Positions 25,201-36,520 of a stretch of 64,000 nucleotides of DNA are shown piece by piece. The translations under genes and the position numbers were made by a program. The DNA lies in contig JBBPUQ010000009.1 in NCBI GenBank assembly GCA_038501195.1, forward strand, positions 3,038,001 to 3,102,000, written 5' to 3'. Under the pieces are notes generated by a model. That model ran no database searches, had not been told where the DNA came from, and saw only the letters and a program-made list of their open reading frames with translations. Source of the stretch: Nemania diffusa. Lineage: Eukaryota > Ascomycota > Sordariomycetes > Xylariales > Xylariaceae. The stretch's first letter is position 1; the number at the start of each line of letters is the position of its first letter.

Positions 25201-28200
25201 CTATTCTATCTACACAGGGCGCAAGCTTCCTTGGCAGGAATAGATACCATGGTCGAAGCTGGATAAACATGGGAAAGCAAATATCGTTAGTATACTGGCG
25301 CATATAACTACCTACCTAACCAACGAGATACAGCAGCAGATTCTATCGTGCATCATCTTGATTCGATACTTATGCAGTCTACTTAAGCATGTCCGTTTTA
25401 TACACGATGTCGACATGGAACTTTTCTACACTAGCCAAAACTCCCACAGCCATGAAAACTCGTCTGAATAAATGCAGAGGCTCCCCAGATGCACTACCTA
25501 GGTATGCATAGGTGGTATTCAGTAGGTCGCTTGCAATGCAGCAATGGTGAGGCATACATGTAGTTCTCGTCACTACGACGTCCCTATAGGTGCAGCCAAT
25601 GACAACCAGCACGATGCTACGCACCTACCTACACCAGCATGTACCTAGATAATACTGAATGCAACTAATAGATAAGACAACCTAGCTACGGTATATAGTA
25701 TACGGTATACGGGGCTATACACGCAGGGAGCTGTGGTACGGTAGTAGTGTAAATGCAACGACGGCTCCCGTCGTACAGGACGATGCGCTCCAGGGATTAT
25801 CGACGGTGACAGGTCGAGGCGTGCCAGATACCTAGATCTTCAGGGGTCGTACCGCTTCGCCATAATAGTTGATCCGTGCAAACGTCAATACAACACTTCG
25901 TATAGGCGTATAAGGTGAACTAATTTTACCGATTGGACGGCAGCATATTATGGCTTGATATAGTAACCACAATCTCATATCCCCGGTTCACGCGCAAACG
26001 ACATCTCAAAAATCCATATGAACATGTAGGTAAGTCTTCTACAACACACTCCGAGTTTCCACCGCGTCATGAAGCATCAGGTGCCGATTGGCCATGCGAA
26101 CACCCTGCAATCAAGTATTTACCAGCACAGAAACCACATCGTCACATACCTACATCATGAGGTAGTAGGGTCATCGAACGATAGAGGCATGAATATGCAA
26201 CAGGAATCACTAGTTACCACCTACTAAATACCCTCCTTTTCGTAGTGGCAGCGTCCCGGCTGCGCCAAGTCGTTCCCCAGAACACTTTAACGCAACACCT
26301 CCGGATTAGAGCCAATCCTCTAACACGGAACCGCATATTCCCCAATGCACGCAGTGCTAGAAAGGATATACTAAAGGTGTTCTCAAGACCAACATTCCAA
26401 ATTGTACATATGTAGAATCCTACTCTTTCACATCTTTCTCTTTAAATATCTGCCTTATTGAAGCTTATGACTTCCACTTTGGGAAGACTATGCAGCATCA
26501 TCAGCCACTGACTGTTAAGAATCGTGTAGTTATTTGTCCTCTTTATTCAAGAAAGCCAGTATTATCTATATGGCTTCCGAGGGGCGCCGAGAGGTGCCGA
26601 GGGATTGGGAGCTACCTATTACCGAAAGATGGGTCGAGGGGAACTAGACTAGCAGCGGGACAATACTACATATTCAACTTGACGATGATGAGTCTAGCGA
26701 GCCATGTAGTGTTACATTAGATTCTCAGATTGGTCAGTCGCTTGGTCTTAGCTGTCGGAGGTTAGTCGCCGACTCCTATACTTAGGCTTCGTTTAACGCT
26801 AGGGTGGATGAGTTATGCAGCCGACTGAATCGTAAATCTCGACGACATCGTTCCAAGATTCGTAACCGCAGAACCCCGGATCTACAGATGATAGTTAAGG
26901 ACCACTTTATTGCTAATATAGTACACATAACTAGCACATAGACTACATAGGTAACCTGGTTCGTATGCAAAAGCCTCCTCCTCCTTCTCCACCGGGGCTC
27001 CATACCCAGGGGAAACCCCTCTCCTCTAACTGCTAGTCATGTGTTGAGATCTTGTGTCGAGGAGGGGTATTTTAGATAAAATCCTGTGGCTCTATAAATC
27101 CGAGCATCTCGCCGTGACGCAAGTGTTGCCAAGTATGCTGTTCTGTATGTATGATGCAGTTGCTGCGCTAGTCAAATGAAATACATTTATACGGGGAAAA
27201 TGTCGCATTATAGATCAGATGAAAAGACAACACCAAGAAGGGAGATACCTGTACCCATAAGACTTACACCTGAGGTTAAAATCGCGTGACAGAGACAGCA
27301 TACATACGCATACTGCAATATATACGCATCTACCTACCTGCCCATGCCTCTGAGACACTGCACAATGTACCTACATACGTCCATACAACGGTAGCAAAGG
27401 GCCAGACAAACTCGGCGACTTGCTTCCTTGGGTCCAGCTACGTTATATTGCATATGTATGAGCGCATACATACATAGAAACGGGACCGAGGGAGGTACAT
27501 GCGCACGTCTGATAGTTACTACGATATGTCGCCAGTATGTGCCTAGCTAACCAAACTTCGTCGAACTTTGGCCAGGACCACTGCTCTGTTTGGTTCTGCG
27601 TTCACTGTGCATAACCAAACAGGCTATATTCGAAGAAACGACTCACGCCGTGCTAGAATCGAGAGCAGATCAAGATCTTCGCAGGATGCTCTGCTTGAAT
27701 CAAGTCCCAGCAACCGGCATGTGGGACGCTGTAGGAGGCTCAATCGGGAAGCGAAGGGGGTGAGGTCGAGCTAGGTCGTGTGGAAACTTACTAGAGGAAC
27801 TCCTAGCTTACGTAGACTATACATGAACTAGCCGTCTAGTCAATACCGCACTTACATGGCCGTTACAGATTAGTTTCTAATACGACGCATACTACCCAAG
27901 AAGTGGAGGGGGGCCGCCTTTACCAACCGTTGATACAATACGGGGGAGGTGAGCGTGGGAAAAAAGAAAAAAGAAAAAAGATCAGACAAGGAAACACTCC
28001 ACCTCGAGGTGCTATTTGAATCCCATGCCTGTCGAGGTTGGAGCGCATAACTCCGGTCGCCTTACAACCACGCTTAAGCCTTTGAAGGTTGTAATATGCA
28101 ACGCACATAAGTTCCTACCTGTCTACATGCCAACCTGGTCCCTCCCTCCCTGCCGCCCTCCCCAGCAAGCCAGCCCGTCCGTCTATGTACGCCGCACGTA

Positions 28201-28379
28201 TGCATGGCCGTATGTATGTATGCAATGAGGCCGAGGTAAGCAGGTCGTAGGGTAGGGTAAGGTAAAGTATGCATAAAGGTGACAGGCGCGGGATGTGAGA
28301 ACTTTAAAAGGACAATGCCGCAATGCATGTCTTGCAGGCAGCCACCCTCATGTGCAGAGAAGCACACTGACAGCGCACC

Positions 28380-29300
28380 TTTGCATCATCGATACCACGT
28401 CATGACAGATCCCCCGCGGGCGGGAAGAGGGAGACGGAGAAAGGAAGGACGGAAAGAGAACGAAAAAAATATTGATTCGAATGGCCCGGCTCGGCTGTGT
28501 ATCGGATCGTCGAGTGTTGATGCTTGCGTCTTCTCCAGCCCGATGCCGGATTGATATCGACATGACGAGGTTTGCGCTCACGCTCATGCCATACGTACAT
28601 ACCACTCACACACACTCTCTGTCTTCGGCGAGATACATCTCGCGCTAATCGAGCCCGACCTCGATCGACATCAGCGGACATCAGACACCCTTAAGTAAGC
28701 GGCGACATCAGCAGGTAAGATCTCACCACCGGATCTCGCCCGGTCGTTGTTTTCGACAGCCTATCGCGCTTCAAGCTCTTTTTTTTTTTGCCTCCTTTCC
28801 CAGAAAATTTCCTTTTTTTTTTGCTTTTTCCCGTCAGAATCTCGTGATTTCTCCAGATAAGGCCGTCAGCCTGGGTCACATCATGTCCAAGCCCCCACCC
28901 TGCGCCTTCTCGTTCCCCAAGGCGGGGGGCGGAGGGTTGGGTTTTTCGAGTTCCAGGCGGGCAGGCAGCAAAAAATGATACCCTCGAAATAGGGGGAGGG
29001 GGAGGGTATCCTTCGCGCCCACGCTGTTGCAGCAGCAAGTGGTCGCCGAGGAACGTGGCTAGACGTCATGCACGGAACACGAACGACGACGAGTTTTCGC
29101 GCGCCGCGGCGCGCTGTGACATTGCGCAGGAAAATACCCGCCGTGGCCGCACCACCTCGTCCTCTCTCCCTCCCTGCCTGCCTCGCGGGAGGGAGGCGGC
29201 CGTCCCAATCGGGGGCCTGCGAACCGAACCGACCTCGGTGCTAGTTCGGGTGATGTCTGCGTAGAACCCGAGTCTGGTTCCTCTGTCCTCTCGCCTTCTC
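28380..29300. other. GC-rich island in the desert
   Basis: A stretch clearly richer in G+C than its surroundings. It contains T11 at 28779-28789, T10 at 28813-28822, a G-run cluster near 28993-29008 and the perfect 16-bp palindrome GCGCGCCGCGGCGCGC at 29099-29114. No ORF in it resembles a known protein. It could be a promoter of an unannotated transcript, but no TATA box or leader defines one. Confidence 0.4.
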
Positions 29301-32300
29301 TGTCTTTGTATGTCGGCCTCGCTGGCTGGGCGTAGCTTGCGTTGTGGTGCGACGAGATAGATAGGGGATAGACCAACATGTTTTCGGACTTTAGAGCCGT
29401 TACCCGGCGGAGAGCATCGGAGATAAGCAAATGTGCTTAGCAGCACACATACGCCTCATCTGATGCAGGGCCTGAAAACTACTGTATTTTGGGTATTGTG
29501 AATAGTGAGTTTGGATCTAGTAGATGGGATGTTTTACTCTTCGGTATAATAGAGTAATTCGTACAGATATAGAATTATCGGGTAGTAGAGCTTTTGCGAC
29601 ATAGAAAGATGTCGAGTTGCCTCGTCGGCCACTGGAGCCGAGCGGACTCATAACCACGCATCAAGTCAGGAACAATACTATAATTATAGATTAGTGTGCT
29701 ATTAATATAATTATTCAGAGTTATTAATGTTGGTTCTTACTATTCTTTTCGTATTCGTTTTTCTCAAGTAATAGAATATGAGAAATTCTTATGTTAAGGA
29801 GGAGAGCTGACCTCACGTATCTCCGACACACATGAGCGACTCATGAGAACTTTAAAACAATTTGAGGAAGGCATTGGGAAGAAATCATAATCATAGGAGC
29901 AAATATGTATCTATGATGAATTATAGAGTATCTAATCAATATCGTTATTTCCGTGTCCACTCGCATCGGAACTACTCTTACACCCTCGATACAGAACCTC
30001 ATCTTCTCGTGGCCACTGCCTGATATAATCCGCATAGATAACCATAGGGACATGACAGGTCAAGTTACACAGCTTCAACATGCCAAGAGTTCCTAAAATT
30101 ATATTACCCGATACTAGGACTTGCGATTTCGTAAGCTCGGTACGTAGATGATGCAGCCCTAAAAGGGGTGGGTGATAAGCTATCTCACCAGTTCACCTAC
30201 GATTCGTCTCGTATTAAGTCCCTAGCATGTACTCTTATGTTACTTATTCGAGTTTAAGGGCAAATCCACACGTTGCTTTCCGGGTTTAACTCTTTGGAGA
30301 TATCGGTACCTATAAGAAGCGGTACGGCCGGGTATATCTGTTTTACGACGCAGAAGACATCATGGCATACATTTTCTTAAGGTAGATGAGCTATCAATCT
30401 GAGATAATAGTATGGATATTATGATAATACGGTCTTCTATCACTATACTATTATACCAACTCCAGTTAGCATCGGTAGACGATGAAGCAAGCTGAGAGCT
30501 TACTACTTGTTGGGTACATCTTTCCCTATCGCTTGTGCGGGGAGAGAGCTGTGACTTGGGAAAATGTAGTAAAAGATGAGCTAGTTCCATCGCAACATTA
30601 ATTCCAGTTTACCAAAATCGATTTTATAGTTGGAATCATAGAGACGAATGAGAACTGAAAGATATAATGTGAAATGGTGTGTTAATACCCGAAGGATTCT
30701 CCTGTTCCATATCATGTCGTCCTTTGGTACCCGGATCGATGTGTTTTCATTTGTTGATAAGATACCTACCTATATCACTGTCCGTGCTCTGTGTAAACGA
30801 TCTCATACTGTCCGCACCGAGTATGCTGTGTTCCTCGAACTGGGCCTAGTCCCCAACCAGCCCCCTGATTATGTTGTGTCTAGTAGGGCACACACTCATG
30901 ATCCTTGAGGCCTCCTTTAAGATAAGAGCCTGTATAGTTAGACCCGAGGGTAGGTTTTAGGAGTGGTAGATTTACTGCAGCGAGAACTCACCTATCTACC
31001 TTAGTAACGCGATGAGGCTTGTGACGTCTTTAGTCACCGGCTCTGCAACGTGCGAAATCGCGAGCTTTCCTACAAAATGGTAGGTTATATTACTGGCTCT
31101 TCGTCTCGAAACCGGTCCTAGTCTTTTATATATGATTAGGCCTTAAAGTGCTATTAGAGCGGCGTCGATACTCACGTATTTCGTCAGTGATAGGTACTAG
31201 GCATAAAAGGAAGCTCCTCATAATACGCTATGATGCGTCTGTTATTGCCAGCGGTGGTGAGAGTCAAACAGCTCTTTTGGGAGGCTGTTATAGCCACGTG
31301 GAAGGACCCCAAAAAAGCAGGGGACCAGCTACTCGGCGAAGAAAGAAGCGTGCGGTAGTTTGAGACATTCTAGAAGACCCTGGTACGTCTCTCCGGACGA
31401 ATCATTTCTTTCATAATGTACAATGCCGTACGAGCGTAGGTACCGTCAACTTAGGTATCTTGTGCTGCCAGGGAGATACTCTCTAACCGGACTCGGAGTT
31501 GACCACGGACACTCCAAGCCAACTAAATGGCCAATGGTCACCCACTTACCGGGGTCTGTACGGCTAACGACAACAAAGGCATTGATGTCGATAGCTGGGA
31601 AACACCCGTCCTTGTTCCTGCCTGGTTACTATTCAGGCTCACTGCTTTTCCAACTCGACTTGGAATCGCGTGCTCAACTCCAATTAGCTTGCTAACGTGA
31701 TATCAAACAGAGGTTGAGAATAGGTAAGATGGGGGATGTTTGTTAAGCTGTACGTGTAGCTTTTGAACTATTAAGCCGTCACTTTGCTTTCGCTTCTAAT
31801 CCTTATAAATTCTGCTCCCTTGTTACGTCGATTCTACTTCAAGCTTCAGATCTTCTGACAAAGACTACGTCTTGATTCCTGCTCATTCTTCTGGTTCTTC
31901 TCCCTATTTATTTACAGAATCCTTGCCCCCTGGTGATTTGAGCGATTCGAGATGTCTCTACGACGAATCTTTCTGCTGTACTTGAGCATTTTTGGGGAAG
32001 CCCGTTGGATGTGGAAGCTTATTAAAAGCAACATGGGAAAGAAGTAGTTGGACTGCACATCAGTGACATGACAACATATTTTCGTGGGGTTGGAACATTG
32101 ATTGATGCTAATTAGCATAGCGTAGCATAACTTGCCAGCCATAAATTTACTAATACGCTGGGTATCATAGTAGGCTCAAGTGGGTGTTTGTAGTTGCCGT
32201 TGCATCCTCCGGGATGATTGTCTAAACTCGACATCGTTCTATACGTAGCCCCCGAGCTTGCTTGGGTATCTGGGGCGTGGTGAATACAGTCCTCATACTC

Positions 32301-32642
32301 CCGACCGTGTGTAGCTTTTTATGGCAGCACATGCTACTACCATGACAATACCTGCAAAAGTAGGGGCTCTTGAGATGTTTTGAGCCCTCGCCTAAACGCC
32401 AATTTGCCAGCCAACTCTAGAAGCAAATAGAATAATCCCTGCTAACCCTCATACGTAGATATTATCGCGTCTATTCGTCGTAGCCTTCTCTTCGGTAATA
32501 AAGACTGCTCATTTATCGCGATCGCCGCCGATTCTTTCGAGCGCTTCTAGCATGACGACCGAGTTACCTCGAATAACCTATCGAATAAGAGTCAGAAAAG
32601 GGGTTCTACCTCACAAATAATTATGACAGAACACGTACGACC

Positions 32643-32861
32643 ATGCCTAACCGCTCCTTCTCACCGCCATCCTTCTCCTCTACGGCGTCGTCCAGAACAA
32701 TATTTAGGAAGACCTATCCAGAGAGTCAGCTCGTATACCTCTCAGAGAGCATGAATCAATCGGTGATGGCGTACATCGTAACCGCGGAGGACGCCGATGA
32801 CTTTGCGGCTGCCGTTTAATTGGACGAAGAGTCTCTTGTCGAGGTACTATGGGAAGATTAA
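32643..32861 (+). pseudogene. Small ORF broken by one in-frame TAA
   Basis: An ATG at 32643 opens 58 codons of protein-like sequence (starting MPNRSFSPPSFSSTASS and reaching AYIVTAEDADDFAAAV) to a TAA at 32817. The same frame continues as LDEESLVEVLWED to a second stop at 32859. The acidic, hydrophobic-patterned text on both sides of the first stop suggests one original frame. TAA would be CAA after a single C-to-T change in a CA context. I do not recognise the family. It could also be a short real gene or chance. Confidence 0.35.
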
Positions 32862-33268
32862 TGAGTAATTCAATAGCGGTTTGCTGGTTTTGACAGTGAG
32901 ACTCACCCTCTTGAGCTCTGGCTGTGCAGGAGCCATCTTGACACGATCAGTGTGACGGTATGTGAATGAATGGGTTGCGAAAGAATTATACAGATCAAAC
33001 GCGTGGGATGGTCGAGAGGCAGTGAAGCTTTCCAGGAACAATTACCCAAGCTCAGGTCGCGGGCAGTCAGGTACCCTGCAGCCAGCGATAAGATAAAGGT
33101 ATTATCGATAAGGAATTCCCCGGACCCACATGCATACATATGTAGGTACCTAGGATGCGTTGGTAGTACTGTATCGGCGCAACAAACAGTAACTCACAGG
33201 CAACCTCGCAACTTTCAACACATGTTGCAACCCCAACACGACACAATCATTAGAAGAACAAGCCCACG

Positions 33269-34864
33269 ATGAGTTCATTTGGGTCGAAGAGAAAGGCGCG
33301 CAAGATCACAGTCCAAGATGACGACGAGTCTCCCTCAATCGAGTCGTTAAACCCCCTACCCGAACCTCAGGAACCAGCGCTACAACCTACATTCAAGAGT
33401 CGGAAGCCGTTCAAGCAATCCTCGCTGCGTAAAAGTATTAATATCAACGACGACGAGACTTCGAAAGACGCCACCAAGACATCAAATAGCACAGACGAAA
33501 CTGATGGCCAAGAAGATGGCGGTGCGCCCGTACGGATACGGCCTTCAACTCCTAAACCACGGCTCACAAAGTCTAAGAAGCGGCAATCTGGCTCACAACT
33601 TTCTTTTGGGCTAAGCGAAACGACGGGAGATGACGATGACGCGATGGTTCTAGGTGAAGATACCTTTACGCCAAAATCTACGGCTGATATTGGCGCTTAC
33701 AAGAAGGGCATCTCTAAGAACCTACCCCTCAACCGATTTCCTACGCGATCTATGGAAAGCGACGATGACCGGCCTAGATATAGCAAAGAATATCTTTCCG
33801 AGCTACAATCCGCAACGCCGAATACACCACAAGACCTTTCTAAACTACACATTACATCAGAAGAAGATGAAATGTCCCTCGACCCCTCCGAACTCGAAGG
33901 CGCTATGATCGTCGACACCACAACATCCACATCCCTAACCACCAGCCTTGCGGCTACGGACACAACGGCCGTACTAACAGAGGCCGAAATCCGCGAAAAG
34001 AAAGAGAGACGGGCGCGGTTAGCAAAGCAGAAGGGCAGCCGAGACACCGAAGATTTCATCTCACTGTCCGACGACGACAACGACGGGCGGCGCGCGGGGG
34101 ATTCCTACCTAACCCTATTATCACGGAAGGGTAGCAGCAAGACAGACACGCGGCTCATAGCCGAGGACGAGGATCTAGGCGAGGGCTTCGACGACTTCGT
34201 AGAAGACGGCGGGTTATCACTAGGCAAGAAGGCAGAGCGCGCAGCGCGTAAGCGACACCGCGCGGAGATGGTGTCGCTGATCTCGGCCGCCGAAGGCGTA
34301 GGGTCAGACGGCGAGGCGGCCTCGGACGACTCCGAGGCCGAGCGGCGGGCCGCGTTCGAAGCCGCGCAGACGCGCGCCGGCATGGATGGATTGGCCGAGG
34401 AGCGCGAGCAGCAGCGGAAACGACTCGGCGCGCGCGAGGGCGTAGTCCCCGTGCCCCCCAAAATCACGCCCCTGCCAGACCTCAGTGTGCTCGTGGAGGA
34501 GTTTAAGGCCCGCATGCGGCAGAAGGAGGCAGACCTCATCCGTATGCGCGGGCACATCAGCGCGCTCAAGGCCGAGCGCGAGGGTGTGTTGAAGAGAGAG
34601 CCAGAGGTCCAGAAACTCTTGAACGAAGCCGGGGAGCGGTATCGCGCCCTCATGATGCCCCGTACAAGCTCCACCGCCGACGAAACCGCCCAGACGAATG
34701 GCGGAGGCCTCGTAGGGGGTGACGTCAACCCTAATAGAGAGAGTACCGTTACGGCGGCGATGACGTTTTTGGACCAATTTAGAGATGCCCCTGGAACACC
34801 AGGTGAGAGGGGCCTAGAGAGTCTCGGGACAACGCCTATAAGGCAGGCGCAGATGGAATTATGA
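33269..34864 (+). CDS. NTR2: Ntr2-like spliceosome disassembly factor (nineteen complex-related protein 2)
   Basis: A single-exon protein of 531 residues. Ntr2 partners Ntr1 and the helicase Prp43 to release excised intron lariats and recycle the spliceosome in the nucleus. The N terminus MSSFGSKRKARKI is basic, then SRKPFKQSSLRKS. The middle blocks RYSKEYLSELQSATPNTPQ, LDPSELEGAMIV, LTEAEIREKKERRARLAKQK and EDEDLGEGFDDFVEDGGLSL are the hallmark order of fungal Ntr2 proteins. Residues from about 405 to 460 form a likely coiled coil (VLVEEFKARMRQKEADLIRM). The ATG at 33269 gives the conserved start. G+C at third positions rises strongly in the second half of the gene. It is convergent with the Vps3844-domain gene. 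Confidence 0.88.
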   Translation: MSSFGSKRKARKITVQDDDESPSIESLNPLPEPQEPALQPTFKSRKPFKQSSLRKSININDDETSKDATKTSNSTDETDGQEDGGAPVRIRPSTPKPRLTKSKKRQSGSQLSFGLSETTGDDDDAMVLGEDTFTPKSTADIGAYKKGISKNLPLNRFPTRSMESDDDRPRYSKEYLSELQSATPNTPQDLSKLHITSEEDEMSLDPSELEGAMIVDTTTSTSLTTSLAATDTTAVLTEAEIREKKERRARLAKQKGSRDTEDFISLSDDDNDGRRAGDSYLTLLSRKGSSKTDTRLIAEDEDLGEGFDDFVEDGGLSLGKKAERAARKRHRAEMVSLISAAEGVGSDGEAASDDSEAERRAAFEAAQTRAGMDGLAEEREQQRKRLGAREGVVPVPPKITPLPDLSVLVEEFKARMRQKEADLIRMRGHISALKAEREGVLKREPEVQKLLNEAGERYRALMMPRTSSTADETAQTNGGGLVGGDVNPNRESTVTAAMTFLDQFRDAPGTPGERGLESLGTTPIRQAQMEL

Positions 34865-35273
34865 TACCCCCTTTACGTTATGTTATGATATGTAACAATC
34901 AGAGACTTGACACAAGCAAGCACGTAAAAATCAATACTATAACTGAAAACATGTACTCTTCGTTTCGATCTTTTTCTATTTGATATGAAACTGAAATGCC
35001 GTGATCCCGTGTATCTAGAGGGGGAGACACGAGGAAAATTACCAGTAATTGATGCCATAAAAGTAAAAAGTCTCCCTCCCGTATCGGTACATATTGATAC
35101 ACCAAAATTACCATCCTAACCAATCCACCCTCTACCCCCCCTAGCCTTAGCTACTAAGAGGTATGTATATACCTCGCTTGTTCAATGCTTGTCTACACGC
35201 ATGCTCTCGCGACGGGCTCAAGCTCTACAGACATGACGACCACTCGTAATGCGGTTTCTGTGCCGCGGCTAGC
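34865..35273. other. Intergenic between convergent genes
   Basis: 409 bp of AT-rich DNA holding the two 3' untranslated regions. Nothing else is seen. Confidence 0.7.
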
Positions 35274-36520
35274 TTACTTGGACCGGGAGACGCCGGCGCC
35301 GATAACGCCGGGCAGCTTCTGCTCGCCGACGGTGAAGAGCAGGCCGACGGCGAAGGCGACGGTGCCGACGAGGGCGAGGGTGACGCCGACGAAGAGCCAG
35401 AAGGGGGTGCTGACGTCGCGCTTCTGGCAGGCGGCGCCGCCCCAGCCGTAGAGGTGCTTGCGGTGGAGCTTGTCGTCGGGGTCCTGCTCGACCGTCTTGC
35501 CGCAGCGGCAGGCGAAGCACGAGGCGTCGGTGGCGTCGGCGGCCCAGCGGTCCACGCAGGTGCCGTGGCCCGAGCAGGACGAGGTGGCCGTCTCGCACGC
35601 GTTCTGCGACGCGAAGCAGTGCGGGACCACGGTCGGGCGGCCCGCGAGGGCGTCGAAGGCTTTCGCTGCTCCTGCGCCTGCGCCGGCGCCGGAGGCGGAC
35701 TTGTGCGTGCTCGAGACGAAGGTCGTCTCGGATGTGGCTGAGGAGGCGCTGCCGTCTTTCTGCTGGAAGTTCAGCTGGCGCCGCCGCAGCTCGTCGTCGG
35801 GGGAGGGGGTGGAGGAGTCGAGGATCACGATGGTGGTCTCCATTAGACCTTTGTTAGCGTACGATTTTAGCGCCGCGAGGTTGAGGCTGAGTTGCTTGAC
35901 GATGTTGCTGTCCTATAAAGATCGAAGTTAGAGTAGGGTCATGATTTATGACTTCTCGGGTGCATGTGTAGGCGCCTAGCTGCTGTATGTACCTTCTTCA
36001 CATCGTATTGCAGATACTGTGTCTTTCCGCTCCAGCATCTGTCCCCCTTAGGGTTGATAGATGGCCCGAAGGCACAATCGGAGCTGACCTTGGCGGGTAA
36101 TCGGCCGAGGCCAGGGGCGGTGAAGGCGAGCGGCACACGAGGTATGGCGGCCTTCAGTTGCTTGTAGTGGATGCCGGTGACACCAGACAAGGCGATGACG
36201 AGCTGCTTGGGTTCGTCCGCGTCTGCATTGTCGAACAGGGGCCGCGCGGGCTTCGCAAAGTCGTTGATATATGAGATGGCGGCATCTTCGTCTAGTGATT
36301 GCGGGATCTGGCCCAGAGCCGAGGGCTGATCAGGCGAGCTCAGGCGCTGGAGGAGGATGGCTTCGGCGAGGGAGTTCGGTATGGATGGAGGGTTGGATGT
36401 TGTGGTGGTTTGCTTGGTATGTCTGAGCATGTATGCTTCGGCATGCTGTGGTGCCGAGTCGTCGGCGGCGGCAGCGGCGACACCAGCTAGTGCTGGTAAT
36501 AGGAAGCTGTGAAGCCTCAT
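35274..36520 (-). CDS. Vps3844-domain membrane protein
   Basis: A 388-residue type I membrane protein. Two exons, 35993-36520 and 35274-35912, are joined by an 80-bp GT-AG intron. Residues 1-20 are a signal peptide. The N-terminal luminal half contains IPRVPLAFTAPGLGRLPAK. The C-terminal half has the DUF3844/Vps3844 pattern: Cys-rich EGF-like PHCFASQNACETATSSCSGH (about 273-292), CRCG, YGWGGAACQKRDVSTPFWL and one membrane helix at about 347-370, ending in a short cytosolic tail. The family is linked to vacuolar sorting by name and is usually placed in the secretory or vacuolar membrane; its biochemical role is unknown. Exon 2 is notably GC-rich compared with exon 1. Confidence 0.9.

Larger units (their letters stand above)
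20760..33268. other. Second gene desert
   Basis: About 12.5 kb with no convincing gene except a broken small ORF at 32643-32861. It holds an (AG)n tract, poly-T runs, numerous TACCTA/TAGGTA words and a GC-rich island near 28.4-29.3 kb. The longest ORFs (for example at 23738-24154 and 29066-29446) are low-complexity or random in translation. The final few hundred bases are the promoter of NTR2. Confidence 0.6.

Noticed and set aside
34105..34777. 157- and 207-residue minus-strand ORFs over NTR2
   Set aside because: They arise from GC-rich codons of NTR2 and show no domain.
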